Source: Halopenitus persicus (GTDB lineage Archaea; Halobacteriota; Halobacteria; Halobacteriales; Haloferacaceae). From it: a DNA stretch of 64,000 nt. Positions 52,743 through 59,830 of the stretch are shown here, one piece after another; positions within the stretch are counted from its first letter, which is position 1, and each line of letters starts with the position of its first letter. Under the pieces are notes generated by a model. That model saw only the letters and a program-made list of their open reading frames with translations, had not been told where the DNA came from and made no database searches. Location: positions 372,001 through 436,000 of the forward strand of contig NZ_FNPC01000002.1 in NCBI RefSeq assembly GCF_900107205.1, written 5' to 3'. The position numbers were made by a program, and so were the translations under genes.

Positions 52743-53474
52743 ATGGACCTCCGAGTACACGGCGACGTCGCCCCCGATCCGTTCCTGGGCGCGGCCGACC
52801 TCTTCGAGACGGAGTTCGCGGTCGCGGACCCGGTCCGGGTTCGCGTCCGCGAGAATCCCGACGAGCGAACGTGGGCCGCCCACTATCCGGACCACCACGT
52901 GCTCAACATCTCCAGGCGGGCGGCGACCAGCGCGATGGCCCGCGAGTTGGCGATCCACGAGTTCGCCCATATGGTCCGTCACGAGGAGTCGCATCCGTCA
53001 CACACCCAGTCCACCGAGGAGGCGCTCTATCTCGGACTCGCCGGCGAGTCGATCGAGCGACGGAAGCTCGCCCATTGTTATCAGATCGCGAACCATATGA
53101 AGGACATCTACGCCGACGACATCACGCTCTCCGTCGCGCCCGCGGACAAGCTTCTCGGGTTCCTCGAGTCGACCCTCGCGGGCGCGGTCGCGGACCGCCC
53201 GACCCCGCCACGTCCGGGATCGACCCCGGTCACGGCCGGGGCCGATCCGGAGATCACCGCCGTCAACGCCGCGTTCGCCCTCGCGCTCGTCGAGCGCCAC
53301 GACCTCGCCGACCGCGACCACCGGCTGTACGACCTCGCACGGGCGGCCGGGAGCGACGCCCCCGCGATCGACGTCGCGAACTTCAAGCGCCGGTTCCTCG
53401 CGCTCGGGCCCGACCCCTCCGAGAGCGACTACCGAAAGGCGTTGGTCGACGCGACTCGCGCGTACGCGGTCTAG
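52743..53474 (+). CDS. Zincin-like conserved haloarchaeal protein (HExxH)
   Basis: A 243-aa protein. HEFAH at residues 72-76 is a zinc metallopeptidase signature in a hydrophobic helix (ELAIHEFAHMVRHEESH), followed by a Ser/Thr-rich segment with Glu92-Glu93 that could supply the third ligand. The C-terminal half is helical, with no membrane segment or signal peptide. It is transcribed divergently from fusA and convergently with rps7, splitting the str gene group. The start at 52743 lies about 29 nt after a CTTTAGG box. Peptidase activity is unproven. Confidence 0.78.
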   Translation: MDLRVHGDVAPDPFLGAADLFETEFAVADPVRVRVRENPDERTWAAHYPDHHVLNISRRAATSAMARELAIHEFAHMVRHEESHPSHTQSTEEALYLGLAGESIERRKLAHCYQIANHMKDIYADDITLSVAPADKLLGFLESTLAGAVADRPTPPRPGSTPVTAGADPEITAVNAAFALALVERHDLADRDHRLYDLARAAGSDAPAIDVANFKRRFLALGPDPSESDYRKALVDATRAYAV

Positions 53475-53480
53475 AGATGG

Positions 53481-53527
53481 ATTCGAGCGCCGAGAACGCT
53501 CCAAGCCCATTCGAGCGCCGAGAACGA
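53481..53527. repeat. 18-bp direct repeat
   Basis: ATTCGAGCGCCGAGAACG occurs at about 53482-53499 and again at about 53510-53527 in the convergent gap after the zincin-like gene. Confidence 0.75.
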
Positions 53528-53617
53528 TCTCAGGCGCCGATCGGCGACCTCGGCGCTCGACCCGCCGGGCACCGCCGCTGATCGGGTCGGAGAACGGGAG
53601 GGAAAACGCGGCCCGTC

Positions 53618-54256
53618 CTAGCGGGCCGCCGCCGCGACGCGTTCGCGCTCCTCCTTCTGGGAGATCGCGTACGTCTCGACGTCGTAGTCGGCCGCGCCGG
53701 TGAGCTGGCTGGCCAGCGCCTCGGCGGCCGTGGTGGTGGATTTGTACGTCGCCGACTCGACGCCGTCGGCGATGAACTTGAGGGCCTGATCGACGCGGCG
53801 CTGGGGCGCGACGTCGACGGCCTTCGGCACGGAGATGCCGCCGTACTTGAGGCGGACGGTCTCCTCGCGCGGCGCCGCGTTCTCGACGGCGGTCACGAGG
53901 ACCTGCACCGGGTTCTCGTCGGTCCGCTCGTGGACGAGATCGAAGGCGTCACGGACGATCCGCGTGGCCTGCTGTTTCTTGCCGGTGTTCTCCTCGTTCT
54001 GCATCAGCCGGTTGATGAGCCGCTCGACGAGCGAGATCTCCGACTTCTGGAACTGCTTGGAGGCGTGACGGCCCATCGTGTGGGCGATCGGCGTCACGTT
54101 GAGGTACCGCTTCGTGGAGGGGTCGCTGTAGGCGATCTCCGAGACGTCCCAGACGCCGAACAGCAGGGCGTTCTCGGTGGCGGTCTCGCTGTCCGCGGGC
54201 GCGTCCGGCTCGGGCGTCTGTGCCTCGGCCGCCTCCGAGTCGTCGCTCTCGCTCAT
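53618..54256 (-). CDS. rps7: 30S ribosomal protein S7
   Basis: A 212-aa protein with a 30-residue acidic N-terminal extension, then the S7 core ([62 protein letters not shown]). Its ATG overlaps the rps12 stop (ATGA). It nucleates assembly of the 30S head. Confidence 0.97.
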   Translation of the reverse strand: MSESDDSEAAEAQTPEPDAPADSETATENALLFGVWDVSEIAYSDPSTKRYLNVTPIAHTMGRHASKQFQKSEISLVERLINRLMQNEENTGKKQQATRIVRDAFDLVHERTDENPVQVLVTAVENAAPREETVRLKYGGISVPKAVDVAPQRRVDQALKFIADGVESATYKSTTTAAEALASQLTGAADYDVETYAISQKEERERVAAAAR

Positions 54257-54681
54257 CGGACGGGCTTCTCCGCGTTGCCGCGAACCAGTTCGATCATCGA
54301 GACGCCGTTGACCTTCTCGACCTTGTAGTTGACGCCGGAGAGGTCGCCCATCGCGCGACCCTTCGCGCCGCCGATCCCGGCGATCGTGACCTCGTCGTGT
54401 TCGTCGATGAACGAGATCGCGCCGTCGCCCGGACAGAACGCCGTGACCTGCTTGCCGTTCTTGATGAGCTGGACCCGGACGCACTTCCGGATCGCGGAGT
54501 TGGGCTGTTTGGCTTCGATACCGACCTTCTCCAGGACGATGCCGCGGCCCTGCGGCGCGCCCTCGAGCGGGTCTGACTTCTTCTTGAGCCCGCGCTCGCG
54601 TCGAGCGTACTCGGAGTCGGACCAGCGTCGCTTCTGCCGGTCCTGTTTGAGCTTGCGGGCCGCGTACTTACCGTTCGCCAT
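54253..54681 (-). CDS. rps12: 30S ribosomal protein S12
   Basis: A 142-aa archaeal S12. [33 protein letters not shown] is the decoding-centre loop block. First gene of the rps12-rps7 pair. A CTTAAGTA box (54707-54714) lies about 28 nt upstream, and AAGGAGG is present 6-12 nt before the ATG. Confidence 0.97.
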   Translation of the reverse strand: MANGKYAARKLKQDRQKRRWSDSEYARRERGLKKKSDPLEGAPQGRGIVLEKVGIEAKQPNSAIRKCVRVQLIKNGKQVTAFCPGDGAISFIDEHDEVTIAGIGGAKGRAMGDLSGVNYKVEKVNGVSMIELVRGNAEKPVR

Positions 54682-54733
54682 CGTACCCTCCTTTCCGAAC
54701 GGAGCTACTTAAGCGCCCGCTTTCCGGACCGGC

Positions 54734-54788
54734 GAAACCGGCTCAGAATCCGCGATAGCTATCCCTCGTCGGATCTGAGCCGGTTTTC
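54734..54788. other. 19-bp inverted repeat upstream of rps12
   Basis: Arms 54734-54752 and 54770-54788 are reverse complements except for a one-base bulge, and could form a strong hairpin with a 17-nt loop. It lies between the stop of the 127-aa protein gene (54905) and the rps12 promoter, so it may terminate that gene or form a regulatory site. Confidence 0.6.
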
Positions 54789-54904
54789 GATCGGGAGGGG
54801 AACCGGAGCGGCGGGCGCTCAGAAACGATGAGCCGGTAACGAGCACGCAGCGGTCGTCTCGGATCGCTCCGTTCGATGGACCGTCCCCGGCGGTTCGGTT
54901 CCGG

Positions 54905-55288
54905 TCAGTAGTCGGGCGACTCGTCCTCGACCGCGCGTTTCATCGAGTCGCGGCGGGACTTGGCGTCGCGGCCGGTCGCCTCGAGGAGGAAGTCGTTCTT
55001 CGCGTCCACCGCGTCGGCGGCGGCCTCGGCGTCCCCGTCGGCGATGACCTCCTCGGCGGGCCGCTCCTCGAAGTGGACCGCCAGCTTGTCCTTCTTGCCG
55101 TCGTAGCTCGCCGCACCGGCGAGTATCCGTTCGAAGACCGGATTCTCCGGGTCCTCGACGACGTACAGCTCGTGACCGTTGGCCTCCTCGGTGCCGGTGA
55201 CCTCGCCGAAGTACTCCTCGATCGAGCCCTTCAGGTCGGGCATCCGTTCCTCGAGGTACTCGCCGCGGCGCATCTTGTACTCCTTCAT
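54905..55288 (-). CDS. Conserved 127-aa haloarchaeal protein (DUF5611-like)
   Basis: A small soluble protein starting MKEYKMRRGEYLEERMPDLKG, with an alpha+beta core (HELYVVEDPENPVFERILAGAASYDGKKDKLAVHFEERPAEEV) and an acidic/basic helical tail (KSRRDSMKRAVEDES). It resembles the conserved haloarchaeal DUF5611 proteins, no known activity. The start is the first Met beyond the tandem-repeat-encoded upstream reading frame. Confidence 0.75.
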   Translation of the reverse strand: MKEYKMRRGEYLEERMPDLKGSIEEYFGEVTGTEEANGHELYVVEDPENPVFERILAGAASYDGKKDKLAVHFEERPAEEVIADGDAEAAADAVDAKNDFLLEATGRDAKSRRDSMKRAVEDESPDY

Positions 55289-55384
55289 TGCCGCGACGTT
55301 CGAAAGCGGGCGGTAAACCAGTTTCGTCACGATCGACGCGCGTGAGGGGCTACCGAGCGATGAGTACGGGCGAGCGGCACCCCT

Positions 55385-55469
55385 CGGCGAGCAGCAACCT
55401 CCGGCGAGCAGCAACCTCCGGCGAGCAGCAACCTCCGGCGAGCAGCAACCTCCGGCGAGCAGCAACCCT
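55385..55469. repeat. Five tandem 17-bp repeats
   Basis: Five consecutive CGGCGAGCAGCAACCTC units, the first four identical, the last with a changed end. They lie in the 206-bp gap between the 127-aa gene start and the stop of the two-zinc-ribbon gene. The 17-bp period shifts frame each unit, so the repeat is not coding. Confidence 0.92.
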
Positions 55470-55494
55470 CGGGAATGCCGGATCGGGCCGCGAA

Positions 55495-56985
55495 CTAGGC
55501 CGATTCGGAGGCGGGACGTTCGGCGATGTAGCCGCGTTTGCACTCGGGGCAGATGTCGCCGGCCCGCATCGAGCTCCGGCCCGCCGGCTGGACGAGGTCG
55601 CACTCGGGGCAGAAGTACTCGGTCGTCGACTCCTCCGGCTCGGCAGCGACGTCCGCCTCGCGGGCCGCCGTGATCCCGGGATCCTCCACGCTCGATCCTC
55701 CACGATCCCCGGCGGTGCCGGATACGACGGCGGAATCGGCTCCTTCGGGGCGGTCGAGCACGTCGGCCGCCTCCTCGTAGTCGGTCGGGCCGTCGGCCTC
55801 CGGGGTCAGTCCGCCCTCGAAGGAAACCGCCGACTCCACGGACTCGCCGGCGTCCGGGTCGGCGTCCGCGCTGAACCCCTCGTCCTCGCCGCGCTGGTCG
55901 GGCCACGGCGAGTGACCGGTGCGCAGATCGGCCTCGGCTCCTCCCCCGTCCTCGGTGCCGACGTCGCCGGCTCCCTCCGATCGGGCCTCATCCGCAACGT
56001 CGGTCGCGCCCGACGCGTCCGCCGCGTCGGATCCGCCGTGTGCTGCGTTGGCTCCATCGTGATTCGAGTCGGCCGCGCTCGCTCGCGTGCGCTCCTCCGC
56101 GGGCCACTCGCCGTGCTCCCGGTCCGGGACGTCGTCCGCGCCGCCGGAGTCGTCATCGAGGATGACTCCGTCGTCGGTCGGGTGGTCGCCGTCGGGATCG
56201 TCGGTCGCCGAACTCGTCGCCGGTTCGGCATCCGCGACGGCCGACGGCTCCGTCGACGGGCTCGCTGACGATCCCGTCTTCTCGGCGGTCACACCCGGGT
56301 CGCCGACCGCCCCGTCCCCGTCTTCATCGGCATCGATCAGTTCGGCACCGTCGTCCGTATCGGGCGCGTCCGCAGCGGTGGCGTCCGCGTCGTCGTCCGG
56401 CGAGAGGGTGCCGGTCGTCTCGTGAACCGGCGGCGCCTCCTCGACGGCGTCGGGATCGACGTCGCCGTCGGCCGGGACGTCCCCCTCGATCGTGATCCCG
56501 TGGTCGTCCGCCGACGCTCCGCCGGCCGGATCGGCTGCGTCGGCGGTGGCTCGATCGGTCGCGTCGGCGGTGGCCGGATCGGCCGTGTTATCGGCGGCCA
56601 CGTCGGCGTTCCCCGTGGTTGCGTCCGGACCGGTTGTCGCCGATTGCTCGGTCGTCGTCGATTCGATGATCTCCGCGTCCTCCGTCGTCGCCTCGGCTTC
56701 GATGCCCCGCTCGTCCCCGGGCGCGGATCCGGCATCGTCCTCGATCCTCCCGTCGGCGGACCCGGCGTCCGCGGGCGTCCCGTCCCGATCGGCGCGGTTC
56801 GCCTCCTCCGTGAGGCGGTCGAGGGAGGTCACTTCAGTGTTCTCGCTGACGACCTGCGATTCGCCGCAGCGGTCACACCGTTTCACCTCGCGGACGGTCA
56901 CGACGACCTGTTCCCCCTCCTCCTCGCGCTCGCGCTCGAGTTCCGGCTCCCCGAAGTCGTGTCCGAGCAGACACCTGAGTCCCAT
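55495..56985 (-). CDS. Two zinc ribbons joined by a long acidic disordered linker
   Basis: A 496-aa protein. The N-terminus (MGLRCLLGHDF...KRCDRCGESQ, about 1-45) has a treble-clef-like Cys pair with another Cys, and the C-terminus (YFCPECDLVQ...DICPECKRGYIAERP, about 452-490) is a typical CxxC-CxxC ribbon. The ~400 residues between them are almost only Asp, Glu, Ala, Thr, Gly and Ser and should be disordered. It probably is a scaffold or nucleic-acid/RNA polymerase-related factor, but no function can be assigned. Divergent from ncsA. Confidence 0.75.
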   Translation of the reverse strand: MGLRCLLGHDFGEPELEREREEEGEQVVVTVREVKRCDRCGESQVVSENTEVTSLDRLTEEANRADRDGTPADAGSADGRIEDDAGSAPGDERGIEAEATTEDAEIIESTTTEQSATTGPDATTGNADVAADNTADPATADATDRATADAADPAGGASADDHGITIEGDVPADGDVDPDAVEEAPPVHETTGTLSPDDDADATAADAPDTDDGAELIDADEDGDGAVGDPGVTAEKTGSSASPSTEPSAVADAEPATSSATDDPDGDHPTDDGVILDDDSGGADDVPDREHGEWPAEERTRASAADSNHDGANAAHGGSDAADASGATDVADEARSEGAGDVGTEDGGGAEADLRTGHSPWPDQRGEDEGFSADADPDAGESVESAVSFEGGLTPEADGPTDYEEAADVLDRPEGADSAVVSGTAGDRGGSSVEDPGITAAREADVAAEPEESTTEYFCPECDLVQPAGRSSMRAGDICPECKRGYIAERPASESA

Positions 56986-57150
56986 TTACCGTGCCCTGTG
57001 CGGTCCGAACGTAAAAAACGTCGCCGTCGGCGTCCGACGGGCGGCGGACGGATCGGACGCGAGTCCGGCCCGAAACCGGCGCGCGGTCAGCCCGTCCCCG
57101 GCGCGCTCGGCCCGAAACCCGTATCCCGCCCGGTCGACAACTCACGCGCG

Positions 57151-58164
57151 ATGGACTGTGACAAGTGCGGCGCCGACGCGGTGACCCACGCCGCCTACTC
57201 CGGGGCCCACCTCTGTGGGGAGCACTTCCGCCGGTCGGTCGAGAAGCGCGTCCGGCGACGCGTTCGCGAGGACGGCCTGCTCGATCCCGACGCCACGCCT
57301 GACGACCCCGATCGGTGGGTGATCGGGCTCTCGGGCGGCAAGGACAGCGTCGTCCTCGCGACGATCCTCGAGGAGACGTTCGGCCAGGATCCCCGCGTCG
57401 AGCTGATCGGATTGACGATCCACGAGGGGATCGAGGGATACCGCGACGAGAGCCTCGCGGCCTGTCGGGAACTGACCGACGACCTCGGAATGCGCCACGA
57501 GGTGGTCTCCTACGCCGAGGAGTTCGGCGTCGAGATGGACGACGTCGTCGAGACCGACCCCGAGAACATGGCCGCCTGCGCCTACTGCGGCGTCTTCCGT
57601 CGGGACCTCCTCGAGACGTACGCCGAGGAGCTCGACGCCGACAAGCTCCTGACCGGACACAACCTCGACGACGAGGCACAGACGGCGCTGATGAACGTTC
57701 TCGAGGGGGACGTCCGCCAGATCGCCAAACACTTCGACGCCTCGCTCGGGCCCTTCGCGGATCGGAATCCCGGCTCGGACGACGGGGCGGACCCGAACGC
57801 TCGTGCCGAATCGGACCACTTCGTTCCGCGCGCGAAGCCGCTCCGGGACGTTCCCGAAAAGGAGGTCGCGCTCTACTGTCACCTCCGCGATCTCCCCTCG
57901 CATATGGCCGAGTGTCCCCACGCCGAGGAGGCCTACCGCGGCGAGATCAAGTCGGTTCTCCACGAGCTCGAGGAGTCACACCCGGGCACGCGCCACTCGA
58001 TCATGGCCGGCTACGAGGAGATCGCGGGGATCGTCGCCGACCGCTACCGCGAGGACGGCGACGATGACGACGCCGATCTCGGCGAGTGTACCGAGTGCGG
58101 GTCGACCACGAGCCGCGAGGTCTGCCGGAAGTGTCGGCTCATCGAGTCGATCGAGGCGGTCTAG
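57151..58164 (+). CDS. ncsA: NcsA, tRNA 2-thiolation PP-loop enzyme
   Basis: A 337-aa Ncs6/TtuA-family ATPase. The N-terminal zinc finger (CDKCGADAV...CGEHF), PP-loop SGGKDS (about 59-64), CAYCGVFRR (catalytic/Fe-S Cys), GHNLDDEAQT and the C-terminal zinc ribbon (CTECGSTTS...CRKC) are all present. It thiolates U34 of tRNAs for Lys, Gln, Glu using sulfur delivered by SAMP proteins activated by UbaA. A 20-residue acidic insertion occurs around 205-220. Confidence 0.92.
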   Translation: MDCDKCGADAVTHAAYSGAHLCGEHFRRSVEKRVRRRVREDGLLDPDATPDDPDRWVIGLSGGKDSVVLATILEETFGQDPRVELIGLTIHEGIEGYRDESLAACRELTDDLGMRHEVVSYAEEFGVEMDDVVETDPENMAACAYCGVFRRDLLETYAEELDADKLLTGHNLDDEAQTALMNVLEGDVRQIAKHFDASLGPFADRNPGSDDGADPNARAESDHFVPRAKPLRDVPEKEVALYCHLRDLPSHMAECPHAEEAYRGEIKSVLHELEESHPGTRHSIMAGYEEIAGIVADRYREDGDDDDADLGECTECGSTTSREVCRKCRLIESIEAV

Positions 58165-58184
58165 CGGCCGCGGTCGCCACCCCC

Positions 58185-58190
58185 TTTTTA
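58185..58190 (+). promoter_or_regulatory. TATA-like TTTTTA for the SDR gene
   Basis: TTTTTATC centred 27 nt before the SDR ATG. The same T-run lies 21 nt after the ncsA stop, so it may also end that transcript. Confidence 0.5.
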
Positions 58191-58213
58191 TCGATCGCCG
58201 GCGAGGTGCCGGT

Positions 58214-59110
58214 ATGACGCGAGGCACGTCCGACGGCGACCGGCAGAATGCCGACGACCGACGCGGTGAGGACGCTGATCGACGGCACGACGACCGCCGG
58301 GACGATCGTCGGGACGACGGCGATCGACGTGACGGCGACGGACGGCTCCACGGCGAGACGGTGATCCTCACGGGTGCCAGCCGCGGGCTGGGCGCCTCGA
58401 TGGCGCGGCAGTTCGTTCGCGAGGGCGCGAACGTCGCGCTCTCCGCCCGCGGCGAGCCGGACCTCCGTGCGGTCGCCGAATCGGTTGCCGACGCGCCGGG
58501 CGACACGATCGTCGTCCCCGCCGACGTGACCGACGAGGCGACGGTCGCCGCGCTCGTGGAGGCGACGGTCGATGCGTTCGGCGAGGTGACCGGTCTCGTG
58601 AACAACGCGGGGATCGGGACGTTGAGCCTGCACGATGAGCGACGCACGGTCCTGGAGACGGAGCCCGCGGATTGGCGCCGGATCCTCGAGGTCAATCTGA
58701 CGGGCGCGTTTCTCTGTGTCAGCCACGCCGTTCCGGAACTGCTCGACGCCGGCGCCGGGAACGTGATCAACGTCTCCTCCGGGCTGGGACGACGCGCGGC
58801 GCCCGGCTGGGGTCCCTACGTCGCCTCGAAGTGGGGGCTCGAGGGATTCAGCCGCACGCTGTCCGACGAGATCGCGGACGCGGGCGTGAACGTCAACTGT
58901 CTCGACCCCGGCGGCCGGGTCGGAACGCGGTTCTGGGATCACCTCCCCGAGGAGGAACGGGACGACGTCCTCGAACCGGACGTGATGGACGAGGCGGCGA
59001 CCAGGCTGCTCGCGCAGGGACCGGACGGGGTCACCCGCGAGTCACACCCCGCCGCGGAGTGGGAACGGCGGCTGGATCGGGACGGGTCGGCGTCGGACGG
59101 ATCCGCGTAG
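58214..59110 (+). CDS. Short-chain dehydrogenase/reductase
   Basis: A 298-aa SDR. TGASRGLG (about 54-61) is the NAD(P) loop, NNAG the beta-4 motif, NVSSGLG holds the catalytic Ser, and YVASK the Tyr-x-x-x-Lys pair. Residues 1-45 form a highly charged disordered extension rich in Asp-Arg pairs (DDRRDD-type repeats), unusual for SDRs. Substrate unknown; candidates are 3-oxoacyl or sugar/alcohol substrates. Confidence 0.9.
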   Translation: MTRGTSDGDRQNADDRRGEDADRRHDDRRDDRRDDGDRRDGDGRLHGETVILTGASRGLGASMARQFVREGANVALSARGEPDLRAVAESVADAPGDTIVVPADVTDEATVAALVEATVDAFGEVTGLVNNAGIGTLSLHDERRTVLETEPADWRRILEVNLTGAFLCVSHAVPELLDAGAGNVINVSSGLGRRAAPGWGPYVASKWGLEGFSRTLSDEIADAGVNVNCLDPGGRVGTRFWDHLPEEERDDVLEPDVMDEAATRLLAQGPDGVTRESHPAAEWERRLDRDGSASDGSA

Positions 59111-59138
59111 ACGGCGTCGCCGGCCCACCTCCCCGCGC

Positions 59139-59660
59139 CTACAGCGAGTTGCCGTTCGAGTCGGTCTCGGCGATCCGCCGGATCCGGTCGACGCCGTCGG
59201 TCTCCTCGATGACCTCGACGACGGCGTCGGGAACGAGGGTCTGCCAGTCGCGGTCGTGGATCATCCGCTCGCGCAGTTCGGTCCCCTCGAGGACGTCGCG
59301 CCGGAACATCGGCGACTGCCGGACCTCGACGCCGGCCTCCTCGAAGAGCCGGATGACGAGCGGGTTGTTCGAGTAGGCGACCTGGAACGCCGGCGACATG
59401 CTCTGGACGTGGCTCACCCAGACGGAGTTGCGTTCGAGGTCCTCGATCGGGACGACGTAGGTCGTCAGATCGAGGTCCTCGACCGCCTTGGTCACCATCA
59501 TCACGCGTTCGCCCGCCGTGAAGGGGTTTCGCGTGGAGTGTGAGTCGCCGGCCGACCCGATCCCGAGGACGAGCTCGTCGACCTCCTCGGCGATCTCCTC
59601 GACCATATGGAGGTGGCCGTCGTGAAACGGCTGGAACCGGCCGATGTAGAACCCCCGCAT
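59139..59660 (-). CDS. nadM: Nicotinamide-nucleotide adenylyltransferase (archaeal)
   Basis: A 173-aa nucleotidyltransferase. GRFQPFHDGHLH (about 7-18) is the HxGH ATP-binding motif in its archaeal form, NPFTAGERVMM the NMN-site helix, and the C-terminal segment has the SMSPAFQVAYSNNP loop. It makes NAD+ from NMN and ATP. Convergent with the SDR gene; 170 nt from lonB. Confidence 0.93.
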   Translation of the reverse strand: MRGFYIGRFQPFHDGHLHMVEEIAEEVDELVLGIGSAGDSHSTRNPFTAGERVMMVTKAVEDLDLTTYVVPIEDLERNSVWVSHVQSMSPAFQVAYSNNPLVIRLFEEAGVEVRQSPMFRRDVLEGTELRERMIHDRDWQTLVPDAVVEVIEETDGVDRIRRIAETDSNGNSL

Positions 59661-59830
59661 GTCCGGACCTACCGGCGGGATGGGTATTAAAGACGGCGAG
59701 TTCCTTTCGCTCCCGTGATGGCGACCGACAGCCTCTCTCGTGGCCGTTCTCGAACGCCTCGGCGATAACGACGAGGGGAGAAAGTATATCAATCGCCGTC
59801 ACCTCGATCCAAACAGCGACGAACGATTCT

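Noticed and set aside
55385-55469. CRISPR array
   Set aside because: Units are contiguous 17-bp tandem repeats without spacers, and there is no cas gene.
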